This document shows, piece by piece, positions 1 to 6,095 of a stretch of DNA of 13,864 nucleotides. The position numbers were made by a program, and so were the translations under genes. Source of the stretch: an uncultured Sphingomonas sp. (GTDB lineage: Bacteria > Pseudomonadota > Alphaproteobacteria > Sphingomonadales > Sphingomonadaceae); the NCBI GenBank assembly GCA_946886845.1, contig CAMPJH010000026.1:1-13864 (forward strand), read 5' to 3'. Under the pieces are notes generated by a model, which worked only from the letters and a program-made list of their open reading frames with translations, made no database searches and was not told the origin of the DNA. Within the stretch, counting starts at the first letter, position 1. Each line of letters starts with the position of its first letter.

Positions 1-925
1 AGCCGCGCTTGCCCTCGGCGTCGACGGTCTCGCCGACCAAGCGTCCGGGCATCTGACGAACGAACTTCTCTGCGCAGGCGAACAGGCCGACATAAGGCCC
101 GCCGAACTGCAGCCCGACGCCGATCGACTGGCCTTCGCCGACGACGATGTCGGCGCCCATCTCGCCGGGCGACTTGATCAGCCCAAGCGCGACTGGCTCG
201 GTGACCACCGCGACCAGCAGCGCGCCCTTGGCATGGGCGGCTTTGGCGATCGGCGTAAGGTCGGCGATCCGCCCGAGGATGTCGGGATATTGGACGACGA
301 CGGCGCTGGTTTCGTCATCGATCGCGGCGATCAGCCGCTCGGCATCGGTTTCCGACGAAAGCTCCGGCGCCGCGGTCTCTAGCGTGTCGCCGGTGAACCG
401 CGCCATGGTCGTCGCGACATTGACGTAATGCGGGTGAAGGCCGGACGACAGGATCGCCTTGTCGCGCCGCGTGATCCGGCCGGCCATCAGGATCGCCTCC
501 CAGCAGGCGGTCGAGCCGTCGTACATCGAGGAATTGGCGATGTCGCAGCCGTACAGCCGGGCGACCTGCGTCTGGAACTCGAACAAAACCTGCAGCGTGC
601 CCTGGGCGATTTCCGGCTGATAGGGCGTGTAGCTGGTCAGGAACTCGCCGCGCTGGATGATGTGGTCGACGCTGGCCGGGACGTGGTGACGATAAGCGCC
701 GCAGCCGAGGAAGAACGGCACTTCGCCGGCGACCATGTTCTTGCGCGCCATCGCCGTCATCTGGCGCTCGACCGAAAGCTCCGATGCGTGCAGCGGCAAT
801 CCCTCGATCAGCCCGTCGAGCCGCGCCTCTTTCGGCACGTCGACGAACAGATCGTCGATCGATTTCGCGCCGACCGCGGCGAGCATCTGGCTGCGGTCGG
901 AATCGCTGAGCGGAAGATAACGCAT
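1..925 (-). CDS. gcvPA: Glycine dehydrogenase (decarboxylating) subunit 1, GcvPA (C-terminus cut by window edge)
   Basis: P-protein of the glycine cleavage system: PLP-dependent decarboxylation of glycine, passing the aminomethyl group to lipoylated GcvH. In the two-subunit form, GcvPA is the N-terminal half and GcvPB carries the PLP lysine. The reverse-strand frame is open from ATG 925 to base 1, giving 308 residues of the roughly 450 usual. It starts [10 protein letters not shown] and carries family signatures: [13 protein letters not shown] near residues 71-83, [16 protein letters not shown] near 98-112, SSMYDGSTA near 132-140 and [19 protein letters not shown] at the cut end. The ATG shares one base with the stop of the upstream methyltransferase (TGATG), so translational coupling is likely. 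It lies in the riboswitch-led gcvT operon. gcvPB is expected just beyond base 1 but is not visible. Confidence 0.95.
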   Translation of the reverse strand, partial: MRYLPLSDSDRSQMLAAVGAKSIDDLFVDVPKEARLDGLIEGLPLHASELSVERQMTAMARKNMVAGEVPFFLGCGAYRHHVPASVDHIIQRGEFLTSYTPYQPEIAQGTLQVLFEFQTQVARLYGCDIANSSMYDGSTACWEAILMAGRITRRDKAILSSGLHPHYVNVATTMARFTGDTLETAAPELSSETDAERLIAAIDDETSAVVVQYPDILGRIADLTPIAKAAHAKGALLVAVVTEPVALGLIKSPGEMGADIVVGEGQSIGVGLQFGGPYVGLFACAEKFVRQMPGRLVGETVDAEGKRG

Positions 926-1689
926 CAGTCGGGCTTTCTCATGATGAAGCGGAGGCGGACATAATCGGCAATGTTGGAGCCGACCCGGTCGGCGACTGCG
1001 GCGGCAATGTCGGCGCGCTCGTCATCGGGAACATCCGCCCGATCGAGCCAACCCTTGCGGAAGGTCGTCACCCAGGCGGCGACGCCATGTTCCAGCGGCG
1101 TCGGCCGTTCGATCAGCCGCGCATCCACGTCCCTGAACCCGGCCTGCTCGTAGACCGCGACGAACTCTTCGACCGTCGGATACCAGTTGGCGGCATAGGT
1201 TGGCGGGCCGTAACCGCGAGCGACAAGGATGTCGTCGAGCGCCTCGCGCAGCTGCTCGAGATTGCCCTCCCCGCCCATCTCGCCGGCAAAGCGCCCACCG
1301 GGCTTGAGCGCGAACCAGATCGCCCGCGCCGCCCGCTCCTTGTCGAGCACCCAGTGCAGGGTGGCGTTGGAGAAAGCGGCGTCGAACGCCTCGCTGAACT
1401 TCAGCTCCGCCGCGTCCATTAGCCGAGCGTCGAGGCCCTTCGCCCGCGCCGCGCCGATCATGTCGAGCGAATTGTCGATGCCGACGACGGTGGCGCCGCG
1501 CTCGACGATCTTCTCGGTCAGTGTCCCGTCGCCGCAACCGACGTCGAGGATATGCTCGCCCGGCTGCGGGTCGAGCAGGTCGAGCGCCGCAACGCCGAGC
1601 TCGGCGACGAAGCCGCCGACCCGCGCATAATCGGCCGCGTCCCAGCGGCTGGTCGAGGCGATCGGCAGGTTCAGAGCGTCTTCACCCAA
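925..1689 (-). CDS. Class I SAM-dependent methyltransferase embedded in the gcv operon
   Basis: A 254-residue Rossmann-fold methyltransferase of the methyltransferase-11/trans-aconitate-methyltransferase-like group. Visible motifs are motif [10 protein letters not shown] (residues 47-55), the acidic residue ending strand beta-2 (D72 in GIDNS), FSNATLHWV (106-114) and [16 protein letters not shown] (128-143). The C-terminal ERPTPLEHG segment is typical of this uncharacterised subfamily. The acceptor substrate is unknown. No ATG lies upstream of motif I in this frame; the best start is TTG at 1689, placing the first 19 bases inside the end of gcvH. A GAGG lies upstream at a long distance, so the exact start is uncertain. 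The stop overlaps the gcvPA start. This context implies co-expression with glycine cleavage. Tam or BioC function is possible, but nothing specific supports either. Confidence 0.9.
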   Translation of the reverse strand: MGEDALNLPIASTSRWDAADYARVGGFVAELGVAALDLLDPQPGEHILDVGCGDGTLTEKIVERGATVVGIDNSLDMIGAARAKGLDARLMDAAELKFSEAFDAAFSNATLHWVLDKERAARAIWFALKPGGRFAGEMGGEGNLEQLREALDDILVARGYGPPTYAANWYPTVEEFVAVYEQAGFRDVDARLIERPTPLEHGVAAWVTTFRKGWLDRADVPDDERADIAAAVADRVGSNIADYVRLRFIMRKPD

Positions 1690-2042
1690 TCTCGATAAGC
1701 GGCCTCGTCCATCAGGCCGTCCAATTCGCTGCTGTCGGCCAGCCTGAGCTTGAAGAACCAGCCCTCCCCTTCGGGATCGCGATTGATCACCGCCGGGTCG
1801 TCGGCCAGCGCGCCATTGCTTTCGATCACCTCGCCACTGACCGGGGCGTAGACATCCGACGCTGCCTTGACCGATTCGACCACCGCGGCCTCTTCGCCTT
1901 TCGCGACTGTCCGGCCTGCTGCGGGGACTTCAGCGAAGACGATGTCGCCGAGCGCCGCCTGCGCGTGGTCGGAGATGCCGACGGTCGCGGTGTCGCCGTC
2001 GACCAGGATCCATTCATGCTCGCGGGTGAAATAGAGGCTCAT
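1671..2042 (-). CDS. gcvH: Glycine cleavage system H protein
   Basis: Lipoyl carrier protein that shuttles the aminomethyl intermediate between the P, T and L proteins. It has 123 residues, close to the usual 125-130. It begins [12 protein letters not shown], the standard GcvH start. The lipoylation site is K59 in the motif [19 protein letters not shown] (residues 54-72), followed by the conserved [13 protein letters not shown] region (87-99). Its ATG overlaps the gcvT stop as ATGA, a classical coupling arrangement. Its last 19 bases are shared with the following methyltransferase. Function is secure from the motif and the operon position. Confidence 0.98.
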   Translation of the reverse strand: MSLYFTREHEWILVDGDTATVGISDHAQAALGDIVFAEVPAAGRTVAKGEEAAVVESVKAASDVYAPVSGEVIESNGALADDPAVINRDPEGEGWFFKLRLADSSELDGLMDEAAYRDWVKTL

Positions 2043-3232
2043 GCGGTGGCTCCCTTGCGATGATAGCGGTGGGGGACGAACGGCAGCGTCACCACCCGCC
2101 CGTCGAACAGCTTGCCGCGCTGCTCGAGCTTGAGGATCGTGCCCGGCTCGGCCAGCGCAGTGGCGACATAGCCCATTGCGATCGGCCGCTGCAGCAAAGG
2201 CGAGAAGCCGCCGCTGGTGATCCGCCCAACCTCATTGCCCTCGCCGTCGAGGACCAGCGCGCCCTCGCGAACCGGCTGCCGCCCTTCGACATTGAAGCCG
2301 ACCCTTTTCTGCACCGGTCCGTCGGCGATTTCGGCGAGGATCCGGGCCGCGCCCGGAAAGCGGCCCTCGGCCCGCCGGCGCTTTTGGATTGCGAACGTCA
2401 GCCCGGCCATCACCGGGGTCGTGCCGCGATCGAGGTCGTGGCCGTACAGCGGCAGCCCGGCTTCGAGCCGAAGCGAATCGCGCGCCCCCAAGCCGACCGG
2501 CCTGACCCGCTCGTCAGCGACCAGCGCATCGGCCAGCCGCTCGACCGCGGTTCCCGGAATCGAAATCTCGAAGCCGTCCTCGCCGGTGTAGCCGGAGCGG
2601 CTGATCCACAGGGTCTGGCCGAGGGCGGGGAAGGCGTCGCCTTCCATGAAGCCGAGCCTCGAAACGCCCGGGGCGATGGCTTCCAGGACGTCGACCGCCT
2701 TCGGCCCCTGCAAGGCGAGCAGCGCCTGCTCCTTCATATGGTCGATGACGATGGCATCGGGCAGCGCCTGGCGCATCATCTCGAGATCGCCATGCTTGGT
2801 GGCGCCGTTGACGACGAGGTAGAAATCCTCGCCGCGCCGGGTGGCCATCAGATCGTCGATGATTCCGCCGCTGTCGTCGAGCAGCATCGAATAGCGCAGC
2901 TTCCGGTCGGCGAGCGCCTGCAGGTCGCCGGGAAGCAGCGCTTCGAGCGCCGAGTCGACGGCGCGGCCGTGGACCAGCACCTGGCCCATGTGGCTGACGT
3001 CGAACAGGCCGGCGCTCTCCCGCGTCCAGAGATGCTCGGCGATGATCCCTTCGTACTGAACCGGCATCCAGTAGCCGGCGAACTCGACCATCCGGGCGCC
3101 GTGGCGGCGGTGCCAGCCGTCGAGCGGCAGGGTCTGCGGCGGCGGCGGCGGCTCACCCTCTGGCGCTCCGGTATACGGGGTACCGCGCGCCTGGTGGTCG
3201 TCGGTCGGGCCGTTGTGGACGTCTCGGCTCAT
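2039..3232 (-). CDS. gcvT: Aminomethyltransferase (glycine cleavage T protein)
   Basis: Transfers the methylene carbon from aminomethyl-GcvH to tetrahydrofolate, releasing ammonia and forming 5,10-methylene-THF. It has 397 residues, about 30 longer than common homologues because of an N-terminal extension with a PPPPP run (residues 28-32). The conserved T-protein core starts near [20 protein letters not shown] (35-54) and continues with FDVSHMGQ (77-84), [11 protein letters not shown] (122-132, including the folate-site aspartate region) and [13 protein letters not shown] (138-150). The start is ATG 3232, preceded by GAAAGG six bases upstream; this is the first gene after the riboswitch. An internal start at M48 would remove conserved sequence. 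It is coupled to gcvH by ATGA. Confidence 0.97.
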   Translation of the reverse strand: MSRDVHNGPTDDHQARGTPYTGAPEGEPPPPPQTLPLDGWHRRHGARMVEFAGYWMPVQYEGIIAEHLWTRESAGLFDVSHMGQVLVHGRAVDSALEALLPGDLQALADRKLRYSMLLDDSGGIIDDLMATRRGEDFYLVVNGATKHGDLEMMRQALPDAIVIDHMKEQALLALQGPKAVDVLEAIAPGVSRLGFMEGDAFPALGQTLWISRSGYTGEDGFEISIPGTAVERLADALVADERVRPVGLGARDSLRLEAGLPLYGHDLDRGTTPVMAGLTFAIQKRRRAEGRFPGAARILAEIADGPVQKRVGFNVEGRQPVREGALVLDGEGNEVGRITSGGFSPLLQRPIAMGYVATALAEPGTILKLEQRGKLFDGRVVTLPFVPHRYHRKGATA

Positions 3233-3244
3233 GATTCGCCTTTC

Positions 3245-3300
3245 GCGACAGATTGGCCCAACGGCTGACGCCGCTTTCCAGCCTCACCCCCGTCTGTCGC
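3245..3300 (-). promoter_or_regulatory. Candidate riboswitch expression platform and gcvT Shine-Dalgarno
   Basis: In the transcript, GCGACAGA (3300-3293), which overlaps the 3' strand of aptamer-2 P1, is exactly complementary to UCUGUCGC (3252-3245). The latter ends immediately before GAAAGG, the gcvT ribosome-binding site (3244-3239). P1 pairing and this long-range pairing would compete for ACAGA. No U-run follows, so translational rather than terminator control seems more likely. The pairing is seen in the sequence; its regulatory role and sign are inferred. Confidence 0.5.
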
Positions 3301-3460
3301 TGCGCCTGAGAGCTTTGCCCCTTCGGCGGCTCCGGCTGTCACGCCGAGGCACTTTCCAGACTGTCAGGCGCGCGCGGTCCTTGGGCCTGAGAGATTCCGG
3401 GGGCGGTTGCTCCTTCGGCGTCCGCCATTGCCCGAGGGCGACGGCGGAACTCTCCCGCGC
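3286..3460 (-). promoter_or_regulatory. Tandem glycine riboswitch (two aptamers) in the gcvT leader
   Basis: On the minus strand the leader reads as two successive glycine aptamers. Aptamer 1 (about 3460-3372) opens with GCGCGGGAGAG, contains GACGCCGAAGGAGCAACCGC and AATCTCTCAGGC, and closes with GGACCGCGC; GCGCGG (3460-3455) and CCGCGC (3377-3372) can form a 6-bp P1. Aptamer 2 (about 3364-3286) opens with GTCTGGAAAG, contains GCCGCCGAAGGGGCAAAGC and CTCTCAGGC, and ends with GACAGACGGGGG; GUCUG and CAGAC can form its P1. These blocks match the glycine-riboswitch consensus, including the conserved CTCTCAGGC in both halves. It sits directly before gcvT, its usual target. Ends are estimated by eye. 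Confidence 0.96.
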
Positions 3461-3465
3461 GGCCT

Positions 3466-3486
3466 TCCGGCAAATATTCCGCCGGA
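3466..3486 (-). repeat. 6-bp inverted repeat with AT-rich loop before the glycine riboswitch
   Basis: On the minus strand, TCCGGC (3486-3481) and GCCGGA (3471-3466) pair around the loop GGAATATTT. The loop is the only AT-rich patch between the lipoprotein stop and aptamer 1. It could instead be the -10 region of the gcvT operon promoter, since initiation about seven bases downstream would start the RNA right at aptamer 1 near 3465. No good -35 box is spaced for it, so this is tentative. Confidence 0.3.
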
Positions 3487-3491
3487 GACCG

Positions 3492-3518
3492 GGCCAGCCT
3501 TGGCGGCGGCCGCTGGCC
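3492..3518 (-). repeat. 7-bp inverted repeat downstream of the lipoprotein gene
   Basis: On the minus strand, GGCCAGC (3518-3512) and GCTGGCC (3498-3492) form a perfect 7-bp GC stem with a 13-base loop. It begins 12 bases after the lipoprotein stop (3530) and lies upstream of the gcvT riboswitch. It could end the lipoprotein transcript, but there is no U-tract, so a canonical intrinsic terminator is not supported. A TTGACT hexamer (3525-3520) just before it resembles a -35 box, but no convincing -10 box lies at 17 bases. Confidence 0.45.
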
Positions 3519-3529
3519 GAGTCAATCGC

Positions 3530-4165
3530 CTAGCGAGTTGCGTTGTAGCGAAGCTGATCCGGGGTCAGCTGGAAGCCGACCAGGTGCTGGAAGGTGGCGC
3601 TGGCGACCGCTTCACGAACGACCGGGTCGGCCATCGGATCGATCGCCGCATCGGGGTCGCCGACCTTGCGCCGGCGAGTGATCAGCTCGCGAACATTCTC
3701 CGGAAGAGTCGCCGCCGCCCGCGAGATTCGCGCGGTCGCCTGCCCGCGGCTCTGTCCCCGGATGCTTCCCGCCGGAAAATCGATGGCGACCGCTCCGACC
3801 CGTTTTGCGACCACCCGGTCGCCGCCTTGGACGACCACGTCGAAGATCGGCAGAACCACCTGCCGCGGCTGCGACGGATCGCGCCGCGAGGCGACGACGT
3901 CGAACGTCGCGACCGAGACGATTTCGCTGCCGGTCTCCTGGCAATTGGCTCGGACGTTGGTGATTGCCGCCTCGATATCGATCGCCGACGCATCGCTGCT
4001 TCCGGCCGGGTCGAACAAGGTGATATCGCCGGTCGCGGCCGGGATCGCGACCTGCGGGCAGGCGCTGCGGATGGTGTAAATGCCGCCGGCCTCGAGATTG
4101 CCGCGGCGGCTGCAGCCGGCGGCGAGCAGGACGAGAACCATCATCGAGGCGATGCGAAGCTTCAC
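3530..4165 (-). CDS. Predicted lipoprotein of unknown function
   Basis: No family was recognised. With the GTG at 4165 as start, the product is 211 residues beginning [22 protein letters not shown]: a short basic n-region, a hydrophobic core and the lipobox LAAGC with the lipidated cysteine at residue 18. This start has AAGGA eight bases upstream. An ATG at 4204 in the same frame (also preceded by AAAGG) would add 13 residues and give a longer n-region; it remains possible. The mature part is soluble, with few cysteines and two hydrophobic beta-like stretches ([29 protein letters not shown] as two adjacent strands), and probably faces the periplasm. It diverges from ispH across a short gap. 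Its stop lies about 70 bases upstream of the gcv riboswitch, so read-through into the gcv leader is possible. Confidence 0.8.
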   Translation of the reverse strand: MKLRIASMMVLVLLAAGCSRRGNLEAGGIYTIRSACPQVAIPAATGDITLFDPAGSSDASAIDIEAAITNVRANCQETGSEIVSVATFDVVASRRDPSQPRQVVLPIFDVVVQGGDRVVAKRVGAVAIDFPAGSIRGQSRGQATARISRAAATLPENVRELITRRRKVGDPDAAIDPMADPVVREAVASATFQHLVGFQLTPDQLRYNATR

Positions 4166-4226
4166 TGGCGTTTTCCTTGGGCGGTCGCTGGAGGCTGTTG
4201 TCATAGGAACCGCCTTTCATTGCTGC

Positions 4227-4238
4227 AAGCGAGCGCTT
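4227..4238. repeat. Short dyad in the lipoprotein/ispH divergent region
   Basis: AAGCG and CGCTT are arranged around a central AG, a 12-bp dyad 16 bases before the ispH ATG and between the two divergent genes. It could be an operator half-site pair, but it is short and may be chance in GC-rich DNA. No clear paired -35/-10 boxes were seen in this gap. Confidence 0.25.
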
Positions 4239-4253
4239 ACATCGCCCGCCGCG

Positions 4254-5201
4254 ATGGCCGAAGCCCGTTCCCCCCTTCACGTGCTGATCGCGGCGCCGCG
4301 CGGGTTTTGCGCCGGGGTCGATCGCGCGATCCAGATCGTCGAGCTCGCGCTCGAGCGGTTCGGGGCGCCGGTCTACGTCCGCCACGAAATCGTCCACAAT
4401 CGCTTCGTCGTCGATCGCCTGAAGGGCATCGGCGCGATCTTTGTCGACGAGCTCGACGAGGTGCCCGACGACCGCCCGGTGGTGTTTTCCGCCCACGGAG
4501 TTCCCAAGTCGGTTCCCGACGATGCCCGGACGCGCGGCCTGTCTTTTGTCGATGCGACCTGCCCGCTGGTCTCCAAGGTCCACCGCCAGGCCGAGCGGCT
4601 GATCGCCGACGGCCTGCATATCCTGTTCATCGGCCATGCCGGCCACCCGGAAGTTATCGGCACGTTCGGACAGGTGCCCGAGGGCTCGATCACGCTCATC
4701 GAAACGGTCGAGGACGCCGCCGAAGTCGCTGTCGAGGATGAGGGACGACTGGCGTTCCTGACCCAGACGACGCTCTCGGTCGACGACACCGCGGCGATCG
4801 TCGCCGCTCTCAAGCGCAGGTTCCCGAACATCAGGGCGCCGCGGAGCGAGGACATCTGCTACGCGACTTCCAACCGCCAGGCCGCGGTGAAGGCGATCGC
4901 CCGGCAATGCGAGAAGCTGCTGGTTATCGGCGCGCCCAACAGCAGCAACTCGCTGCGCCTCGCCGAGGTCGCCGAGCGAATGAACGTCCCCGCCCGGCTG
5001 ATCGAGCGCGCCGCGAACATCGACTGGGACTGGCTCGGCCAGCCGCGCACGATCGGCATCACGGCGGGAGCATCGGCGCCCGAGCTGCTGGTCCGCGAAG
5101 TCGTCGACGCCCTCAAGCAGCGCTTCGAGGTCACCGAGGAGGAGGCCGACCACAGCCCCGAGCGGATGGTGTTCAAGCTCCCGCGCGAACTCGTCGCCTG
5201 A
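4254..5201 (+). CDS. ispH: 4-hydroxy-3-methylbut-2-enyl diphosphate reductase
   Basis: Last enzyme of the MEP pathway: an iron-sulfur protein that reductively dehydroxylates HMBPP to IPP and DMAPP. It has 315 residues from ATG 4254, matching the family. The three cluster cysteines are C19 ([12 protein letters not shown]), C103 ([10 protein letters not shown]) and C202 ([11 protein letters not shown]). Substrate-pocket features are H48 (HEIVHNRF), H81 (SAHGVP), HPE 131-133 (GHAGHPEV), QTTLS (171-175) and NSSNS (229-233). The frame stays open upstream to 4080, but that part overlaps the divergent lipoprotein gene and lacks IspH homology. The chosen start follows no clear Shine-Dalgarno. The TGA is directly followed by the rnhA ATG, so the two are probably co-transcribed. 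Confidence 0.97.
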   Translation: MAEARSPLHVLIAAPRGFCAGVDRAIQIVELALERFGAPVYVRHEIVHNRFVVDRLKGIGAIFVDELDEVPDDRPVVFSAHGVPKSVPDDARTRGLSFVDATCPLVSKVHRQAERLIADGLHILFIGHAGHPEVIGTFGQVPEGSITLIETVEDAAEVAVEDEGRLAFLTQTTLSVDDTAAIVAALKRRFPNIRAPRSEDICYATSNRQAAVKAIARQCEKLLVIGAPNSSNSLRLAEVAERMNVPARLIERAANIDWDWLGQPRTIGITAGASAPELLVREVVDALKQRFEVTEEEADHSPERMVFKLPRELVA

Positions 5202-5648
5202 ATGGCCGAACTTCCCAGCGTCGAGATTTTCACGGATGGGGCCTGCCGGGGAAATCCTGGCCCGGGCGGCTGGGCGGCGCTGATCCGTTCCGGCACCCGC
5301 GAAAAGGAAATCAGCGGCGGCGAAGCGCTGACGACCAACAACCGGATGGAGTTGACCGCCGCGATCGAGGCCTTGAACGCGCTCAAGCGGCCGTGCCGGG
5401 TCGAGCTTCACACCGACAGCAATTACGTTCGCGACGGGATCACGAAATGGATCCACGCATGGCAGCGAAACGGCTGGCGGACCGCTGACAAGAAGCCGGT
5501 CAAGAATGCCGATTTGTGGCAGCAGCTGCTCGACGCCGCCGCTCGTCATCAGGTGCGATGGCATTGGGTGAAGGGCCACAGCGGCCATCCGGAAAACGAC
5601 CGGGTCGACGCCCTCGCCTGTGCCGAAGCCGACGCCCGGCGCGGCTGA
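5202..5648 (+). CDS. rnhA: Ribonuclease HI
   Basis: Endonuclease that cuts the RNA strand of RNA-DNA hybrids in the cytoplasm using two metal ions. It has 148 residues, close to the 155 of the E. coli enzyme. All catalytic residues are visible: D12 ([15 protein letters not shown]), E50 ([14 protein letters not shown]), D72 (LHTDSNYV) and D136 (ENDRVDALA), with the flexible-loop histidine H126 in [11 protein letters not shown]. The basic handle is present as [20 protein letters not shown] (residues 83-102). It begins at the base after the ispH stop with no spacer, which implies coupled translation. Confidence 0.97.
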   Translation: MAELPSVEIFTDGACRGNPGPGGWAALIRSGTREKEISGGEALTTNNRMELTAAIEALNALKRPCRVELHTDSNYVRDGITKWIHAWQRNGWRTADKKPVKNADLWQQLLDAAARHQVRWHWVKGHSGHPENDRVDALACAEADARRG

Positions 5649-5674
5649 GCGTTCAATATCGCGCGGTTTATGAT

Positions 5675-5687
5675 AGGGCTCGGCCCT
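5675..5687 (+). repeat. Small hairpin between rnhA and the MAPEG gene
   Basis: AGGGC (5675-5679) and GCCCT (5683-5687) form a 5-bp stem with a three-base loop in the 59-bp gap. It is too short and has no T-run, so it is at most a weak terminator or a leader structure. TATGAT just before it (5669-5674) resembles a -10 box, but no -35 box fits. Confidence 0.25.
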
Positions 5688-5707
5688 GAAACGGAAGGGG
5701 AGCGTCG

Positions 5708-6094
5708 ATGCCAATCGAACTTAAACTGCTCGTCTTGTCTGCGCTTCTGGCGCTCGTGCAGATGATTGTCGCCGCCGCCGGAGCGCAATCGCAGGTCGGC
5801 CTCAACGTGCTTGCCGGCAACCGCGAGAGGATGCCGCCGCTCACCGGCTGGCCGCTGCGGGCGCAGCGCGCGCATCTCAACTTGCTCGAGAACCTCGTCG
5901 TGTTCGCGATCTTCGTGCTGGTCGCCAACGCGACCGGCCGCCTCAACGAGACGACGGCGCTCGGCGCCAATCTCTTCTTCTGGGGTCGCGTCGCTTATGC
6001 CTTGGTCTATGTCCTCGGCGTGCCGTGGATTCGGACCCTGATCTGGGGCGTGTCGGTCGCCGGGCTGCTGGTGATCCTGTCGCAGCTCTTGTGA
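5708..6094 (+). CDS. MAPEG-family integral membrane protein
   Basis: A 128-residue protein of the MAPEG superfamily (membrane-associated proteins in eicosanoid and glutathione metabolism). The diagnostic motif is RAQRAHLNLLENLVVFAIFV (residues 51-70), containing the RAxRAxxNxxEN core. Four hydrophobic segments are visible: about 7-24, 60-76, 86-104 and 108-127, as expected for the family. Bacterial members include glutathione transferases and many with unknown substrate; the sequence does not say which. GGAAGGGGAG lies 5-14 bases before ATG 5708, a strong ribosome-binding site. Its TGA ends one base before the stop codon of the convergent oxidoreductase. Confidence 0.88.
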   Translation: MPIELKLLVLSALLALVQMIVAAAGAQSQVGLNVLAGNRERMPPLTGWPLRAQRAHLNLLENLVVFAIFVLVANATGRLNETTALGANLFFWGRVAYALVYVLGVPWIRTLIWGVSVAGLLVILSQLL

Positions 6095-6095
6095 T

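Noticed and set aside
2060..3268. A 402-codon plus-strand frame opposite gcvT
   Set aside because: It mirrors gcvT codon structure, has no domain, and would run into the riboswitch leader; GcvT on the other strand is certain.
3492..3518. The 7-bp inverted repeat as an intrinsic terminator
   Set aside because: No run of T follows the stem on the minus strand, so it is listed only as an inverted repeat.
4080..4253. Upstream extension of the ispH frame to an earlier ATG
   Set aside because: It would add 58 residues absent from IspH and overlap the divergent lipoprotein gene; ATG 4254 gives the normal length.
3612..5714. A 700-codon open frame on the minus strand across ispH, rnhA and part of the lipoprotein gene
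   Set aside because: It is antisense to two genes with complete catalytic motifs, is rich in Arg/Asp/Gly low-complexity sequence, and shows no recognisable domain; long antisense frames are common in high-GC DNA.
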